This document shows, piece after piece, positions 22,791-32,822 of a stretch of DNA of 64,000 nt. Both the position numbers and the translations under genes were made by a program. Source of the stretch: Limnephilus marmoratus (taxonomy: Eukaryota > Arthropoda > Insecta > Trichoptera > Limnephilidae). The notes beneath the pieces were generated by a model. It was not told the origin of the DNA. It saw nothing but the letters and a program-made list of their open reading frames with translations, and searched no databases. Location: contig OU862918.1 of the NCBI GenBank assembly GCA_917880885.1, forward strand, positions 2,046,001 to 2,110,000, written 5' to 3'. Position 1 is the stretch's first letter. Each line of letters begins with the position of its first letter.

Positions 22791-23379
22791 ATTCTCATAC
22801 ATAAAAACATTTTAGGTGAATATTTATTTGAAATCACTATTTTCGATTAATCTTTGGAATAAATTGATTAACATTATGAATATCAAAAAATATTTTATGG
22901 ATATGCAGCTTTTTTATCGTTTGGCTTGAGTAAAGCAAAAAATTAAATTGTTAAATACTTTATAAAAAAATATAAATGTAAACTACTAATAAAAAAAATC
23001 TATTTGAAAATTCGTGAATGCGTAATATATAAGAAACAACTTTAAAATAAACTATTCTATGGCTAGGACTATCTGTGATAGTTTCCCATGATTTTTTTTT
23101 CTTTCATATAAAATCATTCACAAAAAAAATAAAAAAATTCAAGCTTTTAGACTCTGACAAGCGACTTTTATGTCTTTTACCTGTATTAAGGCCTTTCGGC
23201 TTAATCCTAATATAACACAGTATCAGTATAACTACAACACGAAAAAGACAGCTCTAGTGAGCTTGTAAAACAGCAAGAAATAGAAAACAGAAGTTGAGAA
23301 ACACATGTGCAATGTGCATATTACAAATCAAACAATAAATACCTACTACAATATACCAAGAATAAATTTTTTTATTATA
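22791..23379. other. A+T-rich DNA, no gene seen
   Basis: Low-complexity sequence with no ORF of interest and no recognisable element. Confidence 0.5.
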
Positions 23380-24497
23380 TCCTATTAATATTATAAAGGC
23401 GAAAGTTTGTATGGATGTATGTTTGTTACTCTTTCACACAAAAACTACAGAATGGACTTTAAAAATTCTTTCACTAATAGAAAGCTTCAATATTTGCGAG
23501 ATCTATAGGCTATATATAGCTTACTAAAAAGCTCTGCCGTTATGAATAATCTCTGGCGTTAGGTAATTATTTATCATACGTTTTCTGTCAATAACAAAAA
23601 TCGATTTATTGCAAACGTCAACCAATTGTCTCCTTGGAAACGATGTTATTATTTATTTTTTAATTAGGCAATTCACCCTAAAAAGAGTGCTTTGTTGGCG
23701 TCGTACTTAATAACTATCTCTAAAAATGAATCACCGAAATGTATGTATGCGCATAAACCCAAACGACTGCACCAAATTGGATAATTCTTTTTTTTGTTCG
23801 TTGTTTTGTATAAAACTACCGTTGACTTCTGGCATTATGAAATTTGTATACAAAATTATAATAGGTGGCACGCGAGCAGTTTAAAAACTGAATGTATCGG
23901 GAATGAATGAGTGGAATGCGAGAAGTGAGAGGGGGGAGTGGGGAGGAGGGGAGGGGGTGTTGGGAGGATGTTGGTGGAGGGGGTTAGGGGAGGGAGAGGG
24001 GGGAGGGAAGGAAGGGAAAAGGGGAAGGATGTAGGGCGTGGGGGGAAGGGGGTTGATAGAGGGGAGTGGTGTGGAGGGGTAGGGGGTGAGGGGGGTGGTG
24101 GATGGGGGGAGAGGGGGAGGGGGTTCATGGGGGTAGGGGATTGAAGAGAGGGAAGGTGGAGGAGGCGGAGTGGGGGGGGAGAGGGAAGGAAGGGGATGGG
24201 AGAGGGGTGGAGGAAGGTGGGGGAGGTGGAGTGGGGAGGGTATGGGGTTGGGGACGGGTGGATGGAATGAGAGGGGGAGGGAGAGGGGGGTTGATGGATG
24301 AGTGGAGTGGGGATAGAGAAGGTGGAGGGGGGAGGAGTTGGGGATGGGTGGGTGGAGGGGGGGGGGTGGAGTGGGGGGAGGAGTGCGTGGAGGGGGAGGG
24401 GTGTTGATGGGGGGAGTGGAGTGGTGAGAGGGAAGGTGAAGGAGGCTGAGTGGGAATCCCCTAATACCATGCGAGCGAAGCCGCGGGAAAAAGCTAG
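23380..24497 (+). mobile_element. Non-autonomous Helitron with purine-only core
   Basis: Begins TCCTATTAATATTATAAAGG and ends GCCGCGGGAAAAAGCTAG. It is flanked by A (23379) and T (24498), the A/T insertion signature of Helitrons, whose ends are TC and CTRR. 23390-23890 matches the Helitron copies at 46 kb (CTCTGGCGTTA, ATAGGTGGCACGCGAG). No Rep/helicase is encoded. The interior 23905-24450 is almost pure G/A on this strand. Confidence 0.75.
23905..24450 (+). repeat. Purine tract of about 545 bp (G-rich)
   Basis: Long irregular array of GGGGGAG, GGTGGAGG and GGGAAGG with few pyrimidines (mostly T in GGTG). Many GGG/GGGG runs lie within loop distance of each other, so G-quadruplexes and triplex DNA are plausible. 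The apparent 204-codon Pro/Ser/Leu-rich minus-strand frame is a composition artefact. Confidence 0.85.
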
Positions 24498-26230
24498 TAT
24501 GTAAATAACTTAACGCAAAGATGAGGCACGTTGAAAATGTTTAATGGTAGGTAAATAATAAGTAAAATATATTTCATATTGAGAAGATTTCTACACAATA
24601 CAGGAAGTAGGTAAACTGAAACATTAAATTTAAGAAAATCTGTGAACAACATAAAAAGAATTAGAGTCACTTTTGTGAGTTGGTTACATTATTTAGCCAA
24701 ATTTGAAATGATGAAAAGAAAAAAAAAGTTTTTTAAATAACTAAATAATATTACAGATTGTAATGGTTTATAATATTTTTTTCTCTAAATCATATATTTA
24801 ATTACTAAAATACATTAATACGAAAGATGTGTTTAGTAAATTGCATACACATAAATTACATAAATACAGGGTATATCAAGAACACGCACATGTTTGTCTT
24901 GTACCTATATTCTTCCTAACCATGCGACTAATAAAACGGTTAGTGATAATTTTAATGAAAGGTATGTAAATATTTTTCATCCTCTCAAAGGATCTTCTAG
25001 GAGTATGTGTTAAATCCGAAGGAAGTAGGCAAGTAAGCGGGTAGTGACTGTCAGGGCGGGGGCGGCCACTCAGGGCGGGGAAAGTTTCGATTGCTACATC
25101 GGTCAGCGTGGCGTTGAGATCTCTCCACAGTGTCACTCGATATACTAGAATTACAGAATGTTCATGCTGCAAAGCCTTCAAATTTCAATTACAATAAATA
25201 CACTGTTTAAGTTGACGTATTAATAGGTTAAATTATTCATCAGATGAACTTCTTCACACACATGAGGTGAGATAAAAGGCAGGGATGCAAATCGAAGAGT
25301 ATTAAGAGAACGCAATCATAAAATACTAACAGCCTTACTAATAAAAAAAAACACTTCCCAATCGTTAAACAGTGTTTTCTTACACATTCTGTAAAGACTG
25401 TACAAACTTTATTTTGAATTCTTACCAAAAAAAATGTCTTTCACTGGGCTGCGAAAGAATTTATGTTGTCGCATTTTGTCAAACTGACGCATGAGACCCG
25501 CCTTGAAAGGGTTAGGTTATTTCTGACTTATTATATTTTAATGGCTGTCGATTTTTTCACGAACGCTAAAGAAATCCGTGGTGGTGGTATTGGAACGGAG
25601 CCTTTTGATTTTATTTTTCACAACGTGTTTATGAACCCAATCGCTCATCTTATTTTCTGCCCATTGATTTTGTAGATTGTTTTTTTTTTAAATTTATTAT
25701 TTAGTTATGGCATGGTCGGAGGAAAACCAAAAGAACGGATTGATAATATTATTAAAACCAAATATGTACTCAGTGATCGTACACTTATGGACCACTTCGA
25801 ACATTTTCGAAGCGAATATGGGCACAACCGCCCCGGAAACCATTTATTGAACACTGTAATTTTTATTGTTAACATTTTGGATCGGTTCCACCTCCCTAAA
25901 AGCCTCTTCAGACCTGACAGTTTTTTATAAAAATAAATTTGTGTAAATATTTATAACCCTTACAAAGCATTTTAAATCATAAATACACTAAGATTGTGTG
26001 ATAAATTATCAATACAATTGTATTGATAAATTTTCTAAAAAAAACTAAAATAACATAAATTTTAATTTTTCGTCCCATGGAATTAAAGTTTTTTAATTTG
26101 TTTCCTTGGGAATTTTATTAAAAGTATTGATAATGTACTCTGATAAAATGCCCTTCAGTGAGAAATTTTTGGGAACTAACAGGTGTTATACTTAGGTATA
26201 GAGTTCTAAACGATAAATTAAATAAAAAAT
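24498..26230. other. Unassigned, repeat-like
   Basis: 24870-25190 (TACAGGGTATATCAAGAACACG..., GGGCGGGGGCGGCC) has a 101-codon minus frame of unknown nature. 25810-25860 contains CCGCCCCGGAAACCATTTATTG, the 5' start of retroposon family P. The rest is A+T-rich without genes. Confidence 0.4.
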
Positions 26231-26720
26231 AAGAGTGTGTAGTTCACACGCGGTAGAAGTGATACCTTCAGTAAACTAAAATAGACAAGAATGGGGAGGC
26301 TACGAAGCACCACACAAGGAGAAGACCGATCAAACTATCTCATTAATAAATTCTATAATAATATTAATAATAATATTTCGATGACTTGAATAGTGCCGCT
26401 TTTGTGAAAATTCGCCTCAAGGCGCTGTACAAACTTATAATACATTTCTACAATCTTACTTCTAACTACAAACTAGACAAACCACTACAATAACTTATGG
26501 CTAAAAATTGCATACACCGGTTCATAGATCACCGATACGAAACTATACTCTTACGTACAATGATTTAACTAATGAACGCGATGCTGCGTAAAAATGTGCT
26601 GTACAGGCAGAAAATACAAAGGACCATACTATAGTTGTGTGTTTGTCTGTTTTTAGTGTCGCTATTTTTTGTTTCATCGAGTTTAAAATCACAAAAAGTT
26701 TTCACTTCAAAACTCAAACT
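26231..26720 (+). repeat. Dispersed repeat family R1, long copy
   Basis: Starts AAGAGTGTGTAGTTCACACG; shares AGACAAGAATGGGGAGGCTACGAAGCACC with 7030-7230 and ends AAAAGTTTTCACTTCAAAAC. Contains an unrelated-looking middle at 26340-26600. Non-coding. Confidence 0.5.
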
Positions 26721-26929
26721 GATTTGTCTCCTTATTTTTTTACGATACAGTTGATTTATTCGCAAATATTGTAAATAATGAAGATTTCCAATAATAATTT
26801 TGAAACATAAAATTCTCTTGAACGCAATGTACTATTGATATCCAAAAAACTAGACAAAAAATACGGAGACACTCAACAAGCTAGTAGACTTGAGCGAATG
26901 CAATATTGCTTTTGACGCAATATTAGGTA

Positions 26930-27185
26930 GCAGGGGCGTAACGCGCCGCGGGACCCCCGGCGGCGTGGGGAGCAGGTACCAGCCTGCCGTTTTGTTCCCG
27001 TTCTTTCTCCTCTTTTCTCCGCGCGAAATGTCCTATTTACCCTCACAAAGCTGGGAGTGTGTCCGCTTTGATTTTATCGCCCAGAATGGATTTTACCGCC
27101 TGAATCTCATGCATAGCCAAGCGGGTGGGGGCGCTTCGTCTGCCCGTTGCGCCACTGGCAGGGCGGAGCGGTTCCTTCAATATTG
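26930..27185. other. G+C-rich block, unassigned
   Basis: Starts CAGGGGCGTAACGCGCCGCGGGACCCCCGG and ends GCCACTGGCAGGGCGG. The opening resembles the AGGGGCGTA... wording common at one end of dispersed insect repeats. A 98-codon plus frame crosses it but has no recognisable domain. Confidence 0.35.
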
Positions 27186-27415
27186 ACCATTACGTTGCTT
27201 ATAGCGAAATATTATATGGATATATAATTTACTACTAAAATGCAGCGTCGATCATGTAGAATGATGGGATTCAAGTGGTGTATTAGATGTGAACATTGGA
27301 TTTGCCGGAAAATTATTTTTTACGTCGAACGATCGGTTAGTAGATATGTAGTGAACAAAAGTATCGGGTTCCCAATTCATAATATTTATGCTAGGTAAGT
27401 CTTCTAATGGTTTTT

Positions 27416-27720
27416 GGTTTTTTTTTTACATTAACTCCACACAGGAGGCCCTGAGGAAAATAATTTCCCTCAAGGCCTATGTCATCTTTGAAGATGCTGT
27501 GTGGAGAGTCTTTTTGAGGAAAGGAAGGAGTGAAAGTGTAGGAGGGAGGAAACACAGAGGCCGGAAAATCGTTCCTCCACAGCCGAACCGTTGAACTCAA
27601 GAACGAGTCATAGAAACGACCCGTTCTCACGTGACAAATGTCGACCGTGTACAAATATTGGGCGCGTCTTTGGCGTATTTCCCGACTATGCACCGGTGCC
27701 GAGGGGATCATTGATGCTAG
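27416..27720 (-). mobile_element. Poly(A) retroposon family P, copy 2 (variant body)
   Basis: T run at 27417-27428, then ACATTAACTCCACACAGGAGGCCCTGAGG...CCCTCAAGGCC. The upstream body (GCACCGGTGCATAGTCGGGAAATACGCC read on minus) matches the copy at 38690-38893 rather than 37489, so the family has two body types sharing one 3' module. Confidence 0.7.
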
Positions 27721-27869
27721 TTCCTCGGAGCATCTTCCATTGTAATTCCATTGCAGTCCGTCTGTTAAGATGTTAGGGTTTATTAAAATATTTTAAATAC
27801 TTAATTAAATGAAGACAATATTAGCAAAACTCAATAAAAAATCTGAAAAAAAAAAATTGGATAAAGATA

Positions 27870-27905
27870 TTCACAGTTCTGGGATTCGAACCCAGGACCT
27901 TTTGC
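27870..27905 (-). repeat. tRNA T-arm relic
   Basis: On minus, CCTGGGTTCGAATCCCAG is a perfect T arm and B box. The rest of a tRNA is not recognisable (A-run instead of anticodon arm). Probably a SINE or tRNA fragment. Confidence 0.4.
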
Positions 27906-28343
27906 TTTCCGAAAAAAAAATTAAAATATTTTTAACCCATGGTAAGGTGCGCTTTGAGCATTTTGCTCGTGCAAAAAAAGATGGTGATATTTTTCGATAT
28001 TAAGGATACAAAAGCGCCTCTAGAGACTAGTTGCCTTTCCACCTACTCACCCCTATTCCTTTTTTATAAGTATTATTTTTTATTCTTCATTTTAAGCTGC
28101 CGCTAAACTGCCAAAGCAGTCTGTTAGCAGATCAATTCAACAATATGAATATAACACTGTAAGCACGAGGGTGGTGTGAAAAGCTTGCGACCTGAACATG
28201 AAGATGGCAGCACTCGTCAATAAAAGCTAGTGAATGTAGTTGTGCATCTTTTGACAGTTACTCACCAAAGTTTCAGACATTTTGAACGCGCAGTTTTTAG
28301 TTGACAGTCGTTTGAGTGAGTCAATGTGTGTGTTTTTGTGAAA

Positions 28344-28874
28344 ATGGAAAATATTGAGTGTCGAGCTGTTATTAAATTTTTGTTTTTGAAAGGCAATTCG
28401 CCTACGCAAATCAAAGATGAGTTGAACTCTGTGTATGGGGACTCTGCACCATCATTTACCACAGTGAAATTTTGGGCAGCTGAATTTAAACGTGGCCGTA
28501 AAAGCTTGGGAGACGATGAAAGTTCGGGACATCTAAAAAATTCAACTACTGGCGATAACATTGCTAAACTTCACCAAATAGTGTTAGACAACCGCCGAAT
28601 TAAAGTGAGAGAGATATCAGAGGTTATAAAAATGTCCAAACAACGTGTCTGTCATATATTAAATCAAGATTTAGACATGAGAAAGCTGTCCGCGTGTTGG
28701 GTGCCGCGTTTGCTCACGTTAGACCAAAAATCCTCTTTTCACCAAGACAACGCCCCGTCTCACACCTCAGCGGTTGCCATGGCAAAAATCCACGAATTAC
28801 GGTTTGAACTGTTAGACCATCTACCTTACTCACCAGATCTAGCCCCAAGCGACTTTTTTTGTTCCCTTATCTAA
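28344..28874 (+). pseudogene. Mariner transposase, DDD catalytic domain mostly deleted
   Basis: About 176 codons from MENIECRAV; family members are about 345. Residues 1-110 are the paired-type helix-turn-helix DNA-binding region (IKFLFLKGNSPTQI, SFTTVKFWAAEFKRGR, WVPRLLT). After LTLDQK the frame jumps to SSFHQDNAPSHTS and YSPDLAPSDFF: the second and third catalytic Asp are kept with mariner-like spacing, but the first Asp and about 120-150 residues are gone. It cannot be catalytically active. The ATG at 28344 is preferred over 28326 because mariner proteins start at this point. Confidence 0.85.
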
Positions 28875-28892
28875 AAACTGCGCAAAAAACTA

Positions 28893-29215
28893 ACTAACTA
28901 ACTAAATAACCATCACGCTGTTTCCCCGCAGGGGTAGGCAGAGAGGACGGACCGCCAAACAACTCGGTCTTGGCACACACTCTTTGCCTCACTCACATTC
29001 ATACATCGTCTCATACATTCTCTTCTATTATTCTGACTTTTGACATGGCCCGACTCAAGTATTTGATTCACTTGATCGTGCCACGTCTTCCTCGGGCGTC
29101 CCCGACTTCTTCTACCATTCACATTCGCGTCGTATATTCTTCTTACACTACTTTCTTTGTATCATTCGCTCTACATGCCCAAACCATCTGAGGGTCCCTT
29201 TCTTAATCTTACTGG
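28893..29215 (-). mobile_element. RTE-like LINE 3' end inserted in mariner
   Basis: Flanked by a 13-bp target duplication GCGCAAAAAACTA (28880-28892 and 29216-29228). On minus it ends in tandem TTAG units at the left boundary, the 3' tail. Insertion is therefore younger than the mariner. Confidence 0.8.
28913..29122 (-). pseudogene. RTE-like LINE ORF C-terminus
   Basis: Reads NGRRSRGRPRKTWHDQVNQI and ends DRVVWRSVLSAYPCGETA, the C-terminal tail of the endonuclease-reverse transcriptase proteins of a common insect LINE. The same segment occurs at 37255-37400. 5'-truncated by insertion, no catalytic region. Confidence 0.7.
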
Positions 29216-29582
29216 GCGCAAAAAACTAAAAACAAAAATTTAATAACAGCTCAATACTCAATTTTTTCCATTGTCACAAAAACACACACATCGACTCACT
29301 CAAACGACCGTCAACTAAAAACTGCGCGTCCAAAATGGCCGAAACTTTAGTGAGTAACTGTCAAAAGATGCTCAACTACATTCACTAGCTTTAATTGAAG
29401 AGTGCTGCCATCTTCATGTCCAGGTCAGAAACTTTTCAGACCACCCCCCTCGTACAACATGAAGCCACAATATAGAAAATAAATAGAAAAGATTTTTTTT
29501 AAGTAACTGCAATACAAAGCATAAAATACACGGACAGTCAGATGCAACACAGGCAAATTGCTCGTCATATTTATACATAAAA

Positions 29583-30217
29583 CTAGCTGACCTAGCGAGA
29601 TTCGTACCGCGTCAGAAATTACTCGCCTAAGTAACTGTTGTGGTTTTATTAAGTTAAAAATTACACAATGAAGCAATTATTGATGCACAACTATCCGTGT
29701 TTTGCTTTTGTCAGTATCAGAGATGGCGTTGTGTACGGATTAATATTTTTTTGTGATTTTCTTACTTTTCCACTTATTTACGGGAATGGCGTTTCATTTT
29801 CTTTATACGTGTGAGGGAGATTTATTATAATTATTGTATTTTTCCTATGGAGGGGTGCAGACATACGTTCACCGTCTGTCTCATTTTCGGCTGTTGGCAT
29901 TTAGTGTGTAAGAAAGAGGTACGGCATTATATGATTAAGAACAAAAGAAAAACAATCAGTTCATTGACATTTGATGTTTTTGAATTTTTGGAATTCACTC
30001 ACTATTCACAATATTGCTACAGATCTTTCAAAAGATGAGAATTCGTTCCATGCAAAATGTATGAGGAAAAGAATTTGCTTCGTAATTTTTTTTTCGTGAA
30101 TTTTTCCAATGTTTTAATAGCTATTCTGCTTTTTGGGACGTAGACAAATCCAACAAATCAAAGATCATGAATATCGGTCCAGTCGTTCTTGAGTTATAAA
30201 TGGTGTAACTAACCGAG
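29583..30217 (+). repeat. Probable old dispersed element
   Basis: Starts ACTAGCTGACCTAGCGAGATTCGTACCGC and ends TCGGTCCAGTCGTTCTTGAGTTATAAATGG, two phrases that bracket a widespread insect repeat (usually ascribed to an RTE-like or Helitron-like family; from memory, not checked). No coding capacity. Confidence 0.4.
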
Positions 30218-31129
30218 TTTGTTTAATATATTAAGATTACATGCAAAATCTTTTAAAAAATTTAAAAAACACCCATTCATATTCAGATTTCATGTATCCA
30301 CGAGTTTTGTCAACCAAGAAGGATTTTCTCGGAATGGTGTATACTTTCAGCGTCGCCCTTACCTGTACCTCTACCTTTCAAAATCGAATCGTTGCACCAA
30401 TGGCTGCTGTATTTGACAAGATCCGAATAGCCGTATTCTTTCCCACCTTCATTTGCCTCTTCCCCGCCCCAATACCTACAGCATCACAAAATACTCCATT
30501 AGTTGAGAATGTCATAGTCTCACTGGCTCCAGACGAAAGTGTTTATTTTCATTATATGGAAAGTACTACCAGAACGAGATTCGGTTAAATTCATGAACTT
30601 AATTAGAAATATTATTTATTTTTGTCTAGCACTCAGCAGCTAATGAGAAAAAGAAAAACACAATACCCTCTGTTCAGCAGATTTGTAATTGAAAGTTCGT
30701 TACCTGCCCCGTTCGCCTTTGATTAATTATTATCTGTGGAAATACGTTCTTTGGAAATCAAGATGGAAGCAGAAATAATAGGCGGTAGATTGTAGAACAA
30801 TAATAACATTGCAGCAAATACCTCCTACTCCTAGACCAGCACAATGAAGTATCGTAAATCATTCGACGCAGCGATGGAACGAAGCTGTACAAATTCTGTA
30901 ATTTATTTGTTGGATCAAATTATTTTTGCTAGACAAACAACAAAAGTTAGGTACCTGCATAAACAAATTAGTTACTCTGTGAATCGCTATTTAATTTGTT
31001 TAGTAATGCGATAGCGAATCCGCTGAAAAGAAGAAAACTAAAGCCGTTAAGAAAACGAAATTAAATTTAAGAAGAATTACCCAATTATTAAGTTATGTAT
31101 ATAATATTATAAAAAAACTCAAAATATAT
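30218..31129. other. Unassigned; one balanced-composition open region
   Basis: 30241-30588 is open for 115 codons on plus, and on minus a nearly open frame reads ...STNGVFCDAVGIGAG..., with one stop. Base composition there is unlike the neighbours. Neither reading was recognised. Remainder A+T-rich. Confidence 0.35.
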
Positions 31130-31495
31130 GAAGTGACAACAGTTATAACATTAACAACAGTGTCAACATTGACACTAGTGACTAGTGACTAGTGACATCA
31201 GTGATACCATTGACAACGGTCAAAACAGTGTCATCATTAACAAGAGTACCACGAGCGTCAACATTGGCAAAATGTCAACAGTGTCACTAGTGAGATCAAT
31301 GATATCAGTGACTCCTTTGACAACGGTCAAAACAGTTTCATCATTGACAACAATGTCAACAGTGTCACTAGTGAGATCAATGATATCAGTGACTCCATTG
31401 ACAACGGTCAAAATAGTTTCATCATTGACAACAATGTCAACAGTGTCACTAGTGAGATCAATGATATCAGTGACTCCATTTGTAACAGTTTAACT
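31130..31495 (+). repeat. Minisatellite with 81-bp higher-order unit
   Basis: Degenerate GTCAACA/GTGACA-type short repeats organised in 81-bp units: ATGTCAACAGTGTCACTAG recurs at 31272, 31353 and 31434, with an older unit from 31191. The period is a multiple of three, so ORFs on both strands are artefacts. Confidence 0.9.
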
Positions 31496-32089
31496 TGTTA
31501 CCCCGATTATTTGGATGTTGACGATACAAAAACGCTTTATTCTATGAGTTTGTTATTGCTAACTTCGGACGGGACAGTGGCGACATCTGGAGGGGGACGG
31601 AAGAGCGGGCACTCTACGGATTTCTCGTGAACCGAAAGGTGGTGCTGAAAAAACCTGGTCTCCGGCTGGCATGTCTTCTGGCATCGTGGATTGGCATTAG
31701 TTTCCTTTATACTGGTTTTCAAATAGGAGTTCATATATTTTATTTACGGTCATGTCATTGAGACTGGCCTTGGCGCCCGACATACAGATTAAAGGTTAGT
31801 TATTAGTTCAGATAATTATTTTCACACATCGCTGATCCTTGTTTCTTTTGAAGTGACTTGCATATTTTGTTATCACAGGAGATTCCTCTTCAAGGAACCC
31901 TGGACCACATCCTGAGTTTTGATGAATAATAATAATAATATTTGAATAGATAATAGTCTCATGCTTGCAAACTGTTTATTTGATTACAATAAATGTTAAA
32001 GTTGAACTTCTGTTTCATTCATATATCCCTTATTTTACTGAGCACATGATTTGAACTGTGTATTTCTATTGCTAAAATATTAATAGTTA
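31496..32089. other. Unassigned insertion in the minisatellite field
   Basis: Non-repetitive, balanced composition. On minus, 31537-31734 is open (65 codons, ...ANPRCQKTCQPETRFF...) and is followed by GAATAAAGCG, a polyadenylation signal; on plus, AAAG/GTTAGT at about 31793 and TTATCACAG/GAG at about 31879 could be a splice pair. A transcript fragment or processed copy is possible; no family recognised. Confidence 0.3.
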
Positions 32090-32817
32090 CACATTGACAA
32101 CGGTCAAAACAGGTTCATCATTGAAAACAGTAACAACAGTGTCAAGATTGATAACAGTGACAACAGTAACAACATTGACGACAATGAAAACGTGTAAATA
32201 GTTCAAAGTGTTCAAATGGTGTCAACAACAGCGTCAACAATGCCAAAATTGACATAAGTGACAATAGTGACAAGAGTGATACCACTCACTCCAGTGATAA
32301 CAATGTCAAAAGCGTCAACAATGACAACATAGACAAAAATGGCAATAGTTACACCAGGATACCACTGACTACAGAGTCAACAGTGTCATTAGTGTCGATA
32401 GTGTCAACAGTGACAAAGGTGAAATCAGTGATGACAGTGGCAGCAGTAGTATAAACAGTGTCAACATTGGCAAGCGCGACACTAGCAAGAAAAGTGAAAT
32501 CAGTGACGACAGTGACAATAATGATAATCGTGAACCCACTGACAACATGTCAACGGTGCATTAGTGTCGAAAGTGACGACAGTGACAGTCACGACACCAG
32601 TCACAGTAATGACACCAATGAAAACAATGAAAACAGTGACGACAATATCAACAGTGAAAACCGTGATGACAATACCTGTCTCGACACACGTATATCCTAG
32701 AGAGACATGCATCGAAAAACTTAATATAAATTTACTTTATATAGATAAATAAATATAATAAATAAAAAATATATCATAGTGACAACAGTCACAATAGTGT
32801 CGACGTCTAGTGATGGT
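32090..32817 (+). repeat. Minisatellite field, degenerate part
   Basis: Continues the AACAGTGTCAACA/GTGACAA wording without clear higher-order units. The 60-80-codon Ser/Asp/Asn/Thr-rich frames here are composition artefacts. Confidence 0.75.
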
Positions 32818-32822
32818 GACAT

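Larger units (their letters stand above)
28166..29452 (+). mobile_element. Mariner transposon, internally deleted and interrupted
   Basis: Ends CGAGGG.GGTG... and its inverse ...CCCCTCG followed by TA (29453-29454). The first and last roughly 180 bases are inverted repeats of each other, including CATCTTTTGACAGTTACTCAC and the start of the transposase reading frame. Long inverted ends mean the right end carries a copy of the 5' ORF region. A LINE end is inserted at 28893-29215. Confidence 0.85.

Noticed and set aside
23856..24470. 204-codon Pro/Ser-rich minus-strand ORF
   Set aside because: It is the complement of the G/A-only tract; the frame stays open because the composition lacks stop codons, on several frames and both strands.
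25463..25930. Two neighbouring 70-codon plus-strand ORFs
   Set aside because: No motif, no splice pair linking them, and the second contains retroposon wording (CCGCCCCGGAAACCATTTATTG).
31185..31493. 102-codon repetitive ORF and its minus-strand partner
   Set aside because: Generated by an 81-bp tandem unit, a multiple of three; open on both strands, with no real domain.
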